DNA from: Thermotomaculum hydrothermale
Lineage (GTDB): Bacteria; Acidobacteriota; Holophagae; Thermotomaculales; Thermotomaculaceae
Length of the DNA stretch: 64,000 nt
NCBI RefSeq assembly: GCF_016592575.1
Contig: NZ_AP017470.1
Span: 496,001 to 560,000 of the forward strand
Direction: 5' to 3'
The notes beneath the pieces are model-generated. The model was not told where the DNA came from. It saw nothing but the letters and a program-made list of their open reading frames with translations, and did not search any database. The position numbers were made by a program, and so were the translations under genes. Below, in pieces: positions 52,501-59,991 of the stretch. How positions within the stretch are numbered: the first letter of the stretch is position 1; each line of letters opens with the position of its first letter.

Positions 52501-53373
52501 CTTGATGCAACAGATGTTAAAGTTAAGGTTGAAGACAATGAGAACACATATAGTATCTCTCTCTTTTCACAACTAATAAACCTTGAAGACTTGCTGGGAG
52601 ATGAGGTAAATGAGGCAGCAACCTGGGGTACAGTTGAATCTATTCAGAGCAATCCATTTGGCGGTGTTCAAACATTAGGTGGATTTGAGGTATTCCAGCA
52701 CAATGAAACAGATGGTGCGGCAATAGAACTGCAATCGTCAGGAAGCACCACATTGTTTATCCCCCATATACCTGAGGAAACAGATATTTTCTGGACAGGC
52801 TTTGCTATAGTAAATCCAAACGATGAAGCTGCAAATATTGTTATTGATTTGTACAGCAAAGATGGAGAAAAGGTTTCATCAATCCCAATGACAATTGAGG
52901 CAAAGACAAAACTTAAAGCATTGGCAAGTGATTTATTTGGAGATGCCAATGGTAGTGCAGAATGGGGAATAATCCGTTCAGACAAAGACATAATTGGAAT
53001 GGAAATATATGGTACAGTTGCAAACGGAATATGCGGCTTTGCATTGCCATCCCTTGCAACAACAGAAGGGTACTTACCTGAACTTATAACTGGAGACAAT
53101 TACTGGAACGGGATAGCAATAACCAATCCATCCAATGAAACAGCAACTGTTGATATAAGTCTAATAAGCAAGGATGGTGTTGTAAAAGACACAAAACAGA
53201 TTGAATTACAATCAATGGCAAGGTATAAGTCAGTTGTAAAAGACTTATTTGCAGATGTTGAAATTGAATCAACTGACTATATCTATTACAAATCAACAAC
53301 ATCAGTAATTGCGATATCGGTTAGTGGAGATTTAGATAGAACATTTATGTTCTCCCTCGTTGGAAGAGAGTAA
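46564..53373 (+). CDS. giant secreted subtilisin-family (S8) protease with tandem beta repeats
   Basis: 2269 aa. Signal peptide (RRFFLLCLLVLSTTLFSQ) and a propeptide-like region of about 200 aa, then an S8 catalytic domain: GVCDTGLDKG (Asp about 249), GHGTHVTGS (His about 295), AAGNDGTDA (oxyanion Asn), GGTSMATP (Ser about 517). Next come a jelly-roll P-domain-like segment, a fibronectin type III domain (PPVISNISLCVSSDQCIVSW), an M6/MAM-like segment (DDMESGVGNWNTTLAQGNTD), ten beta repeats of 74 aa, a PKD domain (DAYDPDGGPIVRYIWHIDGD) and the shared C-terminal module (about 426 aa). It should be an extracellular endoprotease. I choose the ATG at 46564 after GGGGGG; an in-frame GTG at 46555 is inside that site. 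Confidence 0.92.
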   Translation: MRRFFLLCLLVLSTTLFSQTLKFKNGSFDPLKSGGKFTSLTSIKSISKTAENFFIVQFNGPITREEKAALLNRGLKIVDYIPDYAYVVYSTAKNINSLKIKGLRWKGYYHPSFRVSPFLFTPPKKKGDSQKGSSIKLKVLFYPVLPSNFCYFYLKDLGATIEKWNETKWQYSAIITIDKKYLSSLKDLPALKWVEKYTTPVVFSKTPSVAFKVKKGSQTKNQQAADIINISPLWSAGYTGNGQIAGVCDTGLDKGSLTDIHADFDDDDNSSTATTRIVSTYALGRTNDWSDDEGHGTHVTGSVLGDGSHSNGNFKGMAYEARLVFQSVLDNQGGLGGIPSDLNDLFQPAYDDGARVHSNSWGLPLSSGGYVYDSEAQQVDQFMWNHKDFLILFAAGNDGTDADSNGVVDLQSVTAPGTAKNCITVGATESDINVSSTTYGQAWSSDYPADPINSDTIGENRNGMAAFSSRGPAPDGRIKPDVCAPGTFIISVRSQDPNAGTGWGAYDDWYIYEGGTSMATPITSGASVVTRQFFVDHEGITPSAALIKATLMNGAYDIYPGQYGTGTTQEIPEKRPNNVEGWGRIDIGNTLMPAAPVQFSYIDEQTGLNTGEVDTYSYNVTDTSAPIRVTLTWTDYPGATSASVELVNDLDLKITSPSGTVLYPNHKTQPDRLNNTETIDIENPESGEYVIKVIAYNVPQGPQPYALVAHGTSTLQVYHDTTPPVISNISLCVSSDQCIVSWDTDEPSDSVVTYGTTNPPSTTVSDSSLVTHHSITITGLSANTTYYFKVSSTDSSSNMSESDVYTFATNNTPANSTPFSDDMESGVGNWNTTLAQGNTDWALSSSYTHSGSNSWFSPDEANIKDDYLDTVPIDLTNATAATLTFWHTYQMEQGYDGCVIEISTDGGSNFSDLGGNITQGGYNGTISTSYNSPIAGRSAWTGGTLGAMTQVIVDLTPYVGNNVIVRFRIACDSSQSSQGWYIDDVQVTANSCTTQSPTPVTTTHTITASAGSGGTINPSGNVTVNDGDDITFTISAATGYHIKDVLVDGTSVGAVSSYTFNNVTSDHTIEAQFEADTFTITASAGTGGSIDPSGSVSVSYGGSQTFTISAATGYHIKDVLVDGTSVGAVSSYTFNNVTSDHTIEAQFEADTFTITASAGTGGSIDPSGSVSVSYGGSQTFTISAATGYHIKDVLVDGTSVGAVSSYTFNNVTSDHTIEAQFEADTFTITASAGTGGSIDPSGSVSVSYGGSQTFTISAATGYHIKDVLVDGTSVGAVSSYTFNNVTSDHTIEAQFEADTFTITASAGTGGSIDPSGSVSVSYGGSQTFTISAATGYHIKDVLVDGTSVGAVSSYTFNNVTSDHTIEAQFEADTFTITASAGTGGSIDPSGSVSVSYGGSQTFTISAATGYHIKDVLVDGTSVGAVSSYTFNNVTSDHTIEAQFEADTFTITASAGTGGSIDPSGSVSVSYGGSQTFTISAATGYHIKDVLVDGTSVGAVSSYTFNNVTSDHTIEAQFEADTFTITASAGTGGSIDPSGSVSVSYGGSQTFTISAATGYHIKDVLVDGTSVGAVSSYTFNNVTSDHTIEAQFEADTFTITASAGTGGSIDPSGSVSVSYGGSQTFTISAATGYHIKDVLVDGTSVGAVSSYTFNNVTSDHTIEAQFEADTFTITASAGTGGSIDPSGSVSVNPGDDITFAITPDNGYFIEDVTVDGHSVGRVQTYTFYNVNSDHTINAVFTDSLPPVITSARTQSVTGQLPLRVTFTCDAYDPDGGPIVRYIWHIDGDDFSDTVVTFDGFCNYMFVKPGTYHISVTVIDDEGESASTVLKDLSNNDATIVVVRPHHFNLVIPLPIVTTGTSTKSSEGIVIQNAITGIVNLAKEESHITVKYFDANGNNVLTTDYTVAPGGKFSFNPYSNGETDFDQAIIESNNYCIAYSKVMTATGQMASYLLPQTSEKLFIPHVAEETDYWDTSMFISSLDATDVKVKVEDNENTYSISLFSQLINLEDLLGDEVNEAATWGTVESIQSNPFGGVQTLGGFEVFQHNETDGAAIELQSSGSTTLFIPHIPEETDIFWTGFAIVNPNDEAANIVIDLYSKDGEKVSSIPMTIEAKTKLKALASDLFGDANGSAEWGIIRSDKDIIGMEIYGTVANGICGFALPSLATTEGYLPELITGDNYWNGIAITNPSNETATVDISLISKDGVVKDTKQIELQSMARYKSVVKDLFADVEIESTDYIYYKSTTSVIAISVSGDLDRTFMFSLVGRE
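49657..51634 (+). repeat. 222-bp tandem repeats (8.9 copies) inside the subtilisin gene
   Basis: GACACGTTCACC recurs at 49789, 50011, 50233, 50455, 50677, 50899, 51121, 51343 and 51565, always 222 bases apart. From 49657 to 51634 I see no differences between copies, including third codon positions. Each copy encodes one 74-aa beta repeat (TITASAGTGGSIDPSGSVSV ... SDHTIEAQFEA). Outer repeats on both sides are clearly diverged in DNA, so the central block was amplified or homogenised recently. Confidence 0.95.
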
Positions 53374-53394
53374 AGTAATTAACTTGCATAATTC

Positions 53395-53424
53395 AGGCGG
53401 CCTGAAAAAGGCCGCCTTTTTTTG
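53395..53424 (+). terminator. rho-independent terminator after the subtilisin gene
   Basis: AGGCGGCC pairs with GGCCGCCT around TGAAAAA, followed by T7. Closely resembles the terminator at 46457. Confidence 0.9.
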
Positions 53425-53450
53425 TGTAAGAGTTTGTTTTAAGTTATAAT
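53422..53450 (+). promoter_or_regulatory. sigma70-type promoter for the carbonic anhydrase-like/ALDH/symporter unit
   Basis: TTGTGT (53422-53427), 17-base spacer, perfect TATAAT (53445-53450), 24 bases before the ATG at 53475. The -35 box overlaps the end of the upstream terminator T-tract. Confidence 0.6.
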
Positions 53451-53474
53451 TAAAAAAAATGATGCGAGGTGAGT

Positions 53475-54002
53475 ATGATTTGCAGGTATAAAGGTTTCAT
53501 TCCTCAAATATCAGATAAAGCATTTGTTGCTCCAACAGCAACAATAATTGGAGATGTTGTTGTTGAAGAGGGTGCGTCTATATGGTTTGGTGCTGTATTA
53601 AGGGGTGATATTGATAAAATAAGGATTGGGAAAAACTCTTCAATTCAGGATAACACCGTTATACATGTTACAGGTGGTAAGTATCCCACTATTGTTGGGG
53701 ACAATGTTATTGTTGGACACGGTTGTATTTTACACGGATGCGAGATTAAAAATAGGGCACTTATTGGTATGGGTGCCATTGTTATGGATGATGTTGTAAT
53801 TGGTGAAAATTCTATTGTGGCGGCAGGCGCTGTTGTAATTCCCCACACAAAGGTCCCCCCTAATTCTGTTGTTGCGGGGATTCCTGCAAGGGTTATTAGG
53901 GAAGTGAAAGATAGTGATTTAAAGGAGATGGAGCGTATTTTAGGGAATTATTCAAGGGTAACAAAAAGTTATTTAAGCAACGATTTTGAAGTAATTGAAT
54001 AG
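53475..54002 (+). CDS. gamma-carbonic anhydrase family protein (YrdA/PaaY-like)
   Basis: 175-aa left-handed beta-helix (hexapeptide repeat) protein. VVVEEGASIWFGAVLRGDID and KIRIGKNSSIQDNTVIHV lead to VIVGHGCILHGCEIKNRALI, where the spaced histidines (HV, GHG, LHG) are the metal ligands of the gamma-carbonic anhydrase fold; IPARVIREV closes the helix. Members of this YrdA/PaaY group bind zinc, and some hydrate CO2 or hydrolyse thioesters. The ATG at 53475 is preceded by GAGGTGAG; an in-frame GTG six bases earlier overlaps that site. The aldehyde dehydrogenase gene follows 9 bases downstream. Confidence 0.92.
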   Translation: MICRYKGFIPQISDKAFVAPTATIIGDVVVEEGASIWFGAVLRGDIDKIRIGKNSSIQDNTVIHVTGGKYPTIVGDNVIVGHGCILHGCEIKNRALIGMGAIVMDDVVIGENSIVAAGAVVIPHTKVPPNSVVAGIPARVIREVKDSDLKEMERILGNYSRVTKSYLSNDFEVIE

Positions 54003-54011
54003 GGAGGGGTT

Positions 54012-55439
54012 ATGGATTATCCAATAATTGTTGCAGGAAGAGAGATTTTTACAGAAAAGAAGCAAACTGTTTTTGATAAATATAGCAGAGAAGCAATTGC
54101 AAGTGTTTCAATTGCAGGAGAAAAAGAGGTTGAAGAGGCGCTTGATAAGGCATATAAAACAAGGAAAACTCTTGCTGAAATCCCTGCTCATAAAAGGGCT
54201 GAGTTTATATTTAAAGCGGTTGACATAATAAAATCAAAAAGAGAATACATAGGCAAACTTATAGCAAGGGAAGCGGGGAAACCGATTAAGTATGCTTTAG
54301 GTGAAGTTGATAGGTGTATTGAAAATTTAACTTATGCAGGGGAAGAGGCTAAAAGGATTCATGGCGAGACCTTCCCCGTTGATGCTTCAAAGGCTGGAGA
54401 AAATAGATACGGTTTTTTTGAGCGCTTCCCTATCGGGGTTGTTGTTGCTATCTCACCGTTTAATTTCCCATTAAACCTTGCAGCGCATAAAGTTGGGCCT
54501 GCAATTGCGGCGGGATGCCCTGTTATTTTAAAGCCTGCCGGGCTTACCCCTTTAAGCGGTATTGAGTTAATAAAGGCTTTTGTTGAAGCAAGTGTGCCTG
54601 AGGGAAGCGTCTCAGTGCTTGCTGGAAGCGGTTCAACTGTTGGTGAAATGCTAATTAGAGACAAAAGGGTGTCAAAAATAAGTTTTACAGGAAGCAGAGA
54701 GGTTGGTGAGCATATCACTAAAACGGCAGGGTTGAAAAAGGTGACAATGGAGTTAGGCTCTAACTCTGCTGTTGTTGTTGATAATGAAATCTATGATATT
54801 GACTATGCGGTAAAAAGGTGTGTGTTAGGTGCATACTATAATCAGGGGCAGGTTTGTATTTCAGTGCAGAGGATTTATGTGCATAAGGATATTTTTAAAG
54901 ATTTTCTTGTTAAATTTGTTGAAGAGACAAGGAAGCAGGTTATAGGCAATCCATTAGACGAAAAAACAGATGTTGGGCCAATGATTTCAGAGGCTGAAGC
55001 AATTAGGGTTGAATCGTGGATTAATGAAGCAAAGGAAAATGGAGCAGAGATTTTAACAGGCGGTAAGAGAGACGGGGTTATTTACCTTCCAACTGTTATA
55101 ACCAATGCAAACGATTCAATGCGGATTGTGAAAGATGAGTTGTTTGCTCCCGCTGTTGTTATTATGCCTGTTGATTCATTTGAAGAGGGGGTTGAAAGGG
55201 CAGATAATTCAGAGTACGGTTTGCAGGCAGGGGTATTTACAAAGAATGTTAACAGAGCAATGTACGCTTTTAAAAATATAAATGTTGGCGGAGTAATGAT
55301 AAACGATATTCCTTCATTCAGGGTTGACCACATGCCTTATGGTGGAAACAAGGGAAGCGGTCTTGGAAGAGAGGGGGCAAGGTTTGCAATTGAGGATATG
55401 ACAGTTTTGAAAGCTGCAATTTTCAACTTTAACGGTTAA
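54012..55439 (+). CDS. NAD(P)-dependent aldehyde dehydrogenase
   Basis: 475 aa, full-length ALDH superfamily. VVAISPFNFPLNLAAHKVGP, VILKPAGLTPLSGIEL, KISFTGSREVGEHI (cofactor loop), MELGSNSAVVV (general-base Glu) and YYNQGQVCISVQRIYV (catalytic Cys) are visible, with MPYGGNKGSGLGREGARFAI near the end. The GSN after the catalytic Glu and the overall pattern are like lactaldehyde/GAPN-type enzymes, but the substrate cannot be read. GGGAGGGG precedes the ATG. It lies between the carbonic-anhydrase-like gene and an amino-acid symporter gene in one operon; amino-acid-derived semialdehydes would fit but this is a guess. Confidence 0.9.
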   Translation: MDYPIIVAGREIFTEKKQTVFDKYSREAIASVSIAGEKEVEEALDKAYKTRKTLAEIPAHKRAEFIFKAVDIIKSKREYIGKLIAREAGKPIKYALGEVDRCIENLTYAGEEAKRIHGETFPVDASKAGENRYGFFERFPIGVVVAISPFNFPLNLAAHKVGPAIAAGCPVILKPAGLTPLSGIELIKAFVEASVPEGSVSVLAGSGSTVGEMLIRDKRVSKISFTGSREVGEHITKTAGLKKVTMELGSNSAVVVDNEIYDIDYAVKRCVLGAYYNQGQVCISVQRIYVHKDIFKDFLVKFVEETRKQVIGNPLDEKTDVGPMISEAEAIRVESWINEAKENGAEILTGGKRDGVIYLPTVITNANDSMRIVKDELFAPAVVIMPVDSFEEGVERADNSEYGLQAGVFTKNVNRAMYAFKNINVGGVMINDIPSFRVDHMPYGGNKGSGLGREGARFAIEDMTVLKAAIFNFNG

Positions 55440-55448
55440 GGAGTGGGT

Positions 55449-56789
55449 ATGGAAGGGTTGTTGGGAAAGATTGATTCGCTTGTATGGGGTTTGCCTTTAA
55501 TTATTCTTCTTTTAGGCACAGGAATTTACCTTACAATTCGCTTAAAGGGGATTCAGTTTACAAAACTTTTGCATTCACTTTACCTTGCCTTTATTAAGAG
55601 GAAAGAAAAAGGTGATGCAGAGGGGGACATAAGCCATTTTGAGGCACTTATGACAGCCCTTTCAGCAACTGTTGGAACAGGAAACATTGCTGGTGTTGCA
55701 ACTGCAATAATTGCAGGAGGGCCTGGTGCATTGTTCTGGATGTGGATTACAGGGTTATTCGGAATGGCAACAAAGTTTTCAGAGGCTGTTCTTGCAGTGC
55801 ATTACAGGGTTACAGATGAAAATGGCCAGATGGCAGGTGGCCCTATGTATTACTTAAGAGATGGGTTAAAATCCCCTTTTCTTGCATTCTTGTTTGCCCT
55901 TTTTACAAGTATTGCTGCTTTTGGAATAGGCAATATGGTTCAATCAAACTCTGTTGCCGATGCTGTTAAATCTTCATTTGGAGTGCCTGTTTACATTACA
56001 GGAATAATCCTTGCCGTTGCCACAGCAATTGTTATTCTTGGTGGGATTAAATCAATTGGAAGGGTAACCTCTTTTCTTGTTCCATTTATGATTGTGGTTT
56101 ATATGGGTGCGGCAATAATTGTAATAATTATGGAGATTGACAAAGTCCCTTATATCTTTAATTTGATAATTAAGTCGGCTTTTTCTGGCCATGCAGCAGT
56201 TGGAGGATTTGCAGGGGCTACTGTTAGAGAAGCCTTAAGGTTTGGTGTTGCAAGGGGGATATTTTCAAACGAATCCGGGTTGGGAAGCTCTCCAATTGCC
56301 GCTGCTGCTGCAAAGACAAAACACCCTGTAACTCAGGCGCTTGTTTCAATGACTCAAACCTTTATTGACACAATTGTTGTTTGCTCAATGACAGGGTTTG
56401 TAATCCTTGTAACAGGTTCCTGGAAGTTGAAAGGGGTAAACGGGGCAAGCTTAACCTCAGTTGCTTTTTCAAACGCTTTAGGCAAGCACGCTGGAAGTTT
56501 TGTTGTTGCCTTAGGCTTAATTCTTTTTGCATACTCAACAATTTTAGGATGGTCTTATTACGGTGAGAAGGCTATTGAATACCTTTTAGGGGTTAAGGCA
56601 ATAAAGCCATACAGGGTTGCCTTTGTTATTCTTGTTTTAATTGGGAGTATATTAAAGATTGATGTTGTGTGGACTTTAGCAGATATTTTTAACGGTTTAA
56701 TGGCAATTCCAAACCTTATAGGACTATTGGGTCTTTCTGGAGTGATTGTTAAAGTTACAAGTGATTATTTTAAAAATAGTGTTGAATAA
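55449..56789 (+). CDS. sodium:alanine/glycine symporter (AGCS family)
   Basis: 446 aa with about ten to eleven transmembrane helices. Family marks: [20 protein letters not shown] at the first conserved block, [36 protein letters not shown], and [20 protein letters not shown]. Members import alanine or glycine with sodium or protons. I choose the ATG at 55449, five bases after AAGGAG; the GTG at 55443 overlaps that site. It is the last gene of the 53.4 kb operon, and the next gene converges on it with 56 bases between stops. Confidence 0.93.
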   Translation: MEGLLGKIDSLVWGLPLIILLLGTGIYLTIRLKGIQFTKLLHSLYLAFIKRKEKGDAEGDISHFEALMTALSATVGTGNIAGVATAIIAGGPGALFWMWITGLFGMATKFSEAVLAVHYRVTDENGQMAGGPMYYLRDGLKSPFLAFLFALFTSIAAFGIGNMVQSNSVADAVKSSFGVPVYITGIILAVATAIVILGGIKSIGRVTSFLVPFMIVVYMGAAIIVIIMEIDKVPYIFNLIIKSAFSGHAAVGGFAGATVREALRFGVARGIFSNESGLGSSPIAAAAAKTKHPVTQALVSMTQTFIDTIVVCSMTGFVILVTGSWKLKGVNGASLTSVAFSNALGKHAGSFVVALGLILFAYSTILGWSYYGEKAIEYLLGVKAIKPYRVAFVILVLIGSILKIDVVWTLADIFNGLMAIPNLIGLLGLSGVIVKVTSDYFKNSVE

Positions 56790-56845
56790 AAGGAAAGAGA
56801 CAATAAAAATAAAGATATTGGTTTTGAATAAAAATTAGCTTTTTG

Positions 56846-57781
56846 TTAGATTTTAATACTTTCAAAGACTTCGTTTAGTAGTTTGATATCTTTAATATTA
56901 AGTTCAATATTGAATTTTTCAATGTTTTCCTTTGCCTGTTTGGGTGTTCTTGCTCCGGCAATTATGCCGTTTATGTTTTTTGTTTTTAAATAGTTAAGAA
57001 TTAATTGCGGGATTGTCAGGTTGTAATTTGCCGATATTTTCTTCAGGGTATTGGCAAGTTGTGAAAATTTTTGTAATTTTTCATTTTTTATAAACCTTCT
57101 TTCGTCTTCTCTGTCAAATTTGTTTTCTAAATACTTTCCTGTAAGCAATCCCCTTTCAAAGGGGGAGTATCCAAAAAATTTAATCTTGTATTTTTTGCAA
57201 TAGGGAATAACCGATTTTTCCGGTTTTGTGAAGAGTGGGTTGTACTTAAATTGCAGGCAGTAAGGTTTAAATTTGTTTGAAATTAGTGAGTGTAAATCTC
57301 CTGTGTTTAAATTGCAAACCCCCCATTTTTTAATAAGTTTTTTCTCTTTTAACAATTCAAGTGTCTCTGCAATTTTAATTAAAGAGGGGTTTTCAGGTTT
57401 AAAGTGCAAGAGGTAAATATCAATGTAATCTGTATTTAACCTTTTTAATGATTTTTCACATTCTTTAAAAATGGTGTCGGGATTTGCATTTTTATATACT
57501 CTAACAGGTTTTCCCCTGTAAGAAGTTTCAAAGAAAAATTCTCCGCCTTCGGTGTTTAAACCGAATTTTGTCATTATTGTGATATTTTGTCTTTTAAAGT
57601 TTTTTAAAGACTCTCCTATTAGTTTTTCACTTCTTCCAAAGCCGTAAATAGGGGCTGTATCTATAAATTTATATTTATCTAAAAAAACTTCTATTGTTTC
57701 AATTGCGTCTTTTTCTTTAACCTTTCCCCAATGCCATTCCCCAATTGTCCAGCTACCCCCAATAAGTACAGTATCATTCAT
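56846..57781 (-). CDS. aldo/keto reductase
   Basis: 311-aa TIM-barrel NADPH-dependent reductase. Catalytic tetrad positions are visible: FIDTAPIYGFGRSEKLIGES (Asp and Tyr), IMTKFGLNTEGG (Lys), and DIYLLHFKPENPSL (His); GYSPFERGLLTGKYLEN and a C-terminal GARTPKQAKENIE segment form the cofactor site. Substrate unknown. AGGTG precedes the ATG. A terminator of the upstream peptidase gene lies just before it, so it is probably transcribed on its own or by readthrough. Confidence 0.9.
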   Translation of the reverse strand: MNDTVLIGGSWTIGEWHWGKVKEKDAIETIEVFLDKYKFIDTAPIYGFGRSEKLIGESLKNFKRQNITIMTKFGLNTEGGEFFFETSYRGKPVRVYKNANPDTIFKECEKSLKRLNTDYIDIYLLHFKPENPSLIKIAETLELLKEKKLIKKWGVCNLNTGDLHSLISNKFKPYCLQFKYNPLFTKPEKSVIPYCKKYKIKFFGYSPFERGLLTGKYLENKFDREDERRFIKNEKLQKFSQLANTLKKISANYNLTIPQLILNYLKTKNINGIIAGARTPKQAKENIEKFNIELNIKDIKLLNEVFESIKI

Positions 57782-57790
57782 TTTTCACCT

Positions 57791-57815
57791 AAAAAAGGGG
57801 GCATTTAGCCCCCTG
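57791..57815 (-). terminator. rho-independent terminator after the S9 peptidase gene
   Basis: On the minus strand, AGGGGGC pairs with GCCCCCT around TAAAT, followed by a T-run. It begins a few bases past the peptidase stop and sits just upstream of the aldo/keto reductase start. Confidence 0.8.
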
Positions 57816-57819
57816 AAAT

Positions 57820-59988
57820 TTAAAGATTATTCAAAAAGTATTCTGTTATCCTTTTAAAAAGGTATTCTCTCGTTTTTCTCCCCCTTATGCTGTGTTTTTT
57901 ACCTGGAAATACCATTAAATCAACCTTTTTGCCGTTTTCAATTGCCTTTTTTAAGAATAATTCAGTGTTTTGAAAGTGCACATTATCGTCTGAAACACCG
58001 TGAAGTATTAAGAGTTTGCCCTGTAATTTTTCAACATAGTTTAAAGGGGAAGACTTCTCATACCCTTCCTTGTTGTTTTGGGGTAAGTCCATATACCTTT
58101 CTGTGTATGCTGTGTCGTAAAGGTGCCAGTCTGAAACAGGGGCAACAGCAACTCCAACCTTGAAAAAAGGAGCAAACTTTGTCATAGCAGTTAATGTCAT
58201 GTATCCACCGTAACTCCAGCCCCATATTCCAACCCTGTTTATATCAATAAACGGAAATTTGTTTACAATGTATTTAACCCCTTCAATCTGGTCTTTTATC
58301 TCTAAATCTCCCATATCTCTGTAAATAGGGGATTCAAATTTATGACCCCTTCCAGCAGAGCCTCTGTTATCCATTTTAAAAACAGCATAGCCTTTTGTGG
58401 TAAAGTATCTAAACCAGTAATAATCCCAGGGGTTAAAAAAGTTTGTGCAAACCTGTGCGTGAGGACCTCCGTAGGTGTAAACAATAAGTGGGATTTTTCC
58501 CCCTTTTTTAATATTTTCAGGGTACATTAAAACCCCGAAAAACCTTATTCCCTCTTTGTTTTTAAATGATACTTCCTCAACCTTGCAGGGTTTTAACCCC
58601 TCAATTTTTTCTATACCTGTTTTTTCAAAAAGTTTCTTTTCCCCTGTTTTTAAGTTAACAAGATACTTTTCAAAGGGAGTGCTTCTGTTTGAATAGGTGT
58701 CTATATAGTATTTGCAGTCAGGGGACATTGAAATTATGTGATAGCCCTTCTTTTTTGTTAAAACCTTTATCCCCTTTGTTTTAAAGTTGTAAACAGCAAA
58801 ATCAACATTGTTTGGGTGGGTTATGTTTGCTGTAAAGTAAAGTTTTTCTCCGTCAAATCCTTTGAATGATTTTATCTCCCACTCCCCCTTTGTTAACTGT
58901 TCAATGCGGTTGTTTTTGAATATAAAAAGGTGTCTGTAAGCTGATGGTGTTTTTTCAGAGGTAAATAGTATTGCGTTTTTTTCTTTCCAGTAATAGTAAT
59001 TTGAATCAAGGTTTATCCAGTCTTTTGATGTTTCTTTAGATAAAAGGGATAACTCGTCTTTTTTGTACAGGTACTTGTACAATATGTTCTGTTTTCTGTT
59101 GATAATGTAAATAAACGGGTTATTACCGTAAAAGTAAACCCTTGCAAGGTAATATTCCTTTTTTAATGGAAATTTGATTTCTTTAGATTCAAACTTTTCT
59201 CCGTTAAAATCAGCAATAAAGAGTTTTACAACAGCGTTTTTTCCGCCTGCAAATGGGTAATTTTGAAGAGTGTATTTGGGTTTTAAAGATGTGTTAATTA
59301 CAATAGGGTACTTATCCATTTTCGTTTCATCAACAAAGGTGTAAAGGAGTTTTTTACCATCGGGGGAAAACCACAAGCCTGAAAATCTATCCAATTCCTC
59401 TGATGCTGCAAATTCAGCCATACCGTAGTATTTATCTTTTGAAGCATCTTTTGTGATTTGAATCGTCTTTTTAGAATTTAGCAGGTAAACATATACATTC
59501 CCTTTTGATACAAATGCAATTTTAGTATCGTTGTTTGAGATTATAGGGAATAAAACAGGTTTGACATTAATTGGGAGTTTTTCAATCTTTCCGCTTTTAA
59601 CTTCAACGGTATAAATATTACCTGAAAGGTTGAATAAAATTCTGTCACCATTGTGAAACCAGTGAAAGAAGATAATCCCGCTATTTCCTATTCTCATCCT
59701 TTCCTTTAGCTGTTTTTCCGCCTCACTTTCCTTTATTTTGAATTTTGATGCATTTATTAATTCTCTCTCTTTTCCTGTTTTTAAATCGTAAATCCATAAA
59801 TCAAGGATAAAGTTGTTGTCTTTGTCGGATAAAAATCCTATGTAATTTGAAGAGGGAGACCATTTGAACGCCATCATCCTTGGTTTTGAGCCTTTTAAAT
59901 GAGAGATTACATTGTCTAACAATTTGTCGGCGTATAGGTTAACTGAAAGTATTGTAAATATTATTAGAAACAAGCTCTTTTTCTTCAT
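57820..59988 (-). CDS. exported S9-family prolyl oligopeptidase / dipeptidyl peptidase
   Basis: 722 aa. Signal peptide (KKKSLFLIIFTILSVNLYA), then a beta-propeller of about 430 residues in the DPP-IV style (FKWSPSSNYIGFLSDKDNNF, FSPDGKKLLYTFVDETKMD), then an alpha/beta hydrolase domain: GIWGWSYGGYMTLTAMTKF (nucleophile Ser), LLILHGVSDDNVHFQNTELF (Asp), and FPGKKHSIRGRKTREYLFK (His). It should cleave peptides in the periplasm. It starts 3 bases after the sppA stop with GAGGAG inside the sppA end, so the two peptidases are co-expressed. Confidence 0.93.
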   Translation of the reverse strand: MKKKSLFLIIFTILSVNLYADKLLDNVISHLKGSKPRMMAFKWSPSSNYIGFLSDKDNNFILDLWIYDLKTGKERELINASKFKIKESEAEKQLKERMRIGNSGIIFFHWFHNGDRILFNLSGNIYTVEVKSGKIEKLPINVKPVLFPIISNNDTKIAFVSKGNVYVYLLNSKKTIQITKDASKDKYYGMAEFAASEELDRFSGLWFSPDGKKLLYTFVDETKMDKYPIVINTSLKPKYTLQNYPFAGGKNAVVKLFIADFNGEKFESKEIKFPLKKEYYLARVYFYGNNPFIYIINRKQNILYKYLYKKDELSLLSKETSKDWINLDSNYYYWKEKNAILFTSEKTPSAYRHLFIFKNNRIEQLTKGEWEIKSFKGFDGEKLYFTANITHPNNVDFAVYNFKTKGIKVLTKKKGYHIISMSPDCKYYIDTYSNRSTPFEKYLVNLKTGEKKLFEKTGIEKIEGLKPCKVEEVSFKNKEGIRFFGVLMYPENIKKGGKIPLIVYTYGGPHAQVCTNFFNPWDYYWFRYFTTKGYAVFKMDNRGSAGRGHKFESPIYRDMGDLEIKDQIEGVKYIVNKFPFIDINRVGIWGWSYGGYMTLTAMTKFAPFFKVGVAVAPVSDWHLYDTAYTERYMDLPQNNKEGYEKSSPLNYVEKLQGKLLILHGVSDDNVHFQNTELFLKKAIENGKKVDLMVFPGKKHSIRGRKTREYLFKRITEYFLNNL

Positions 59989-59991
59989 TTT

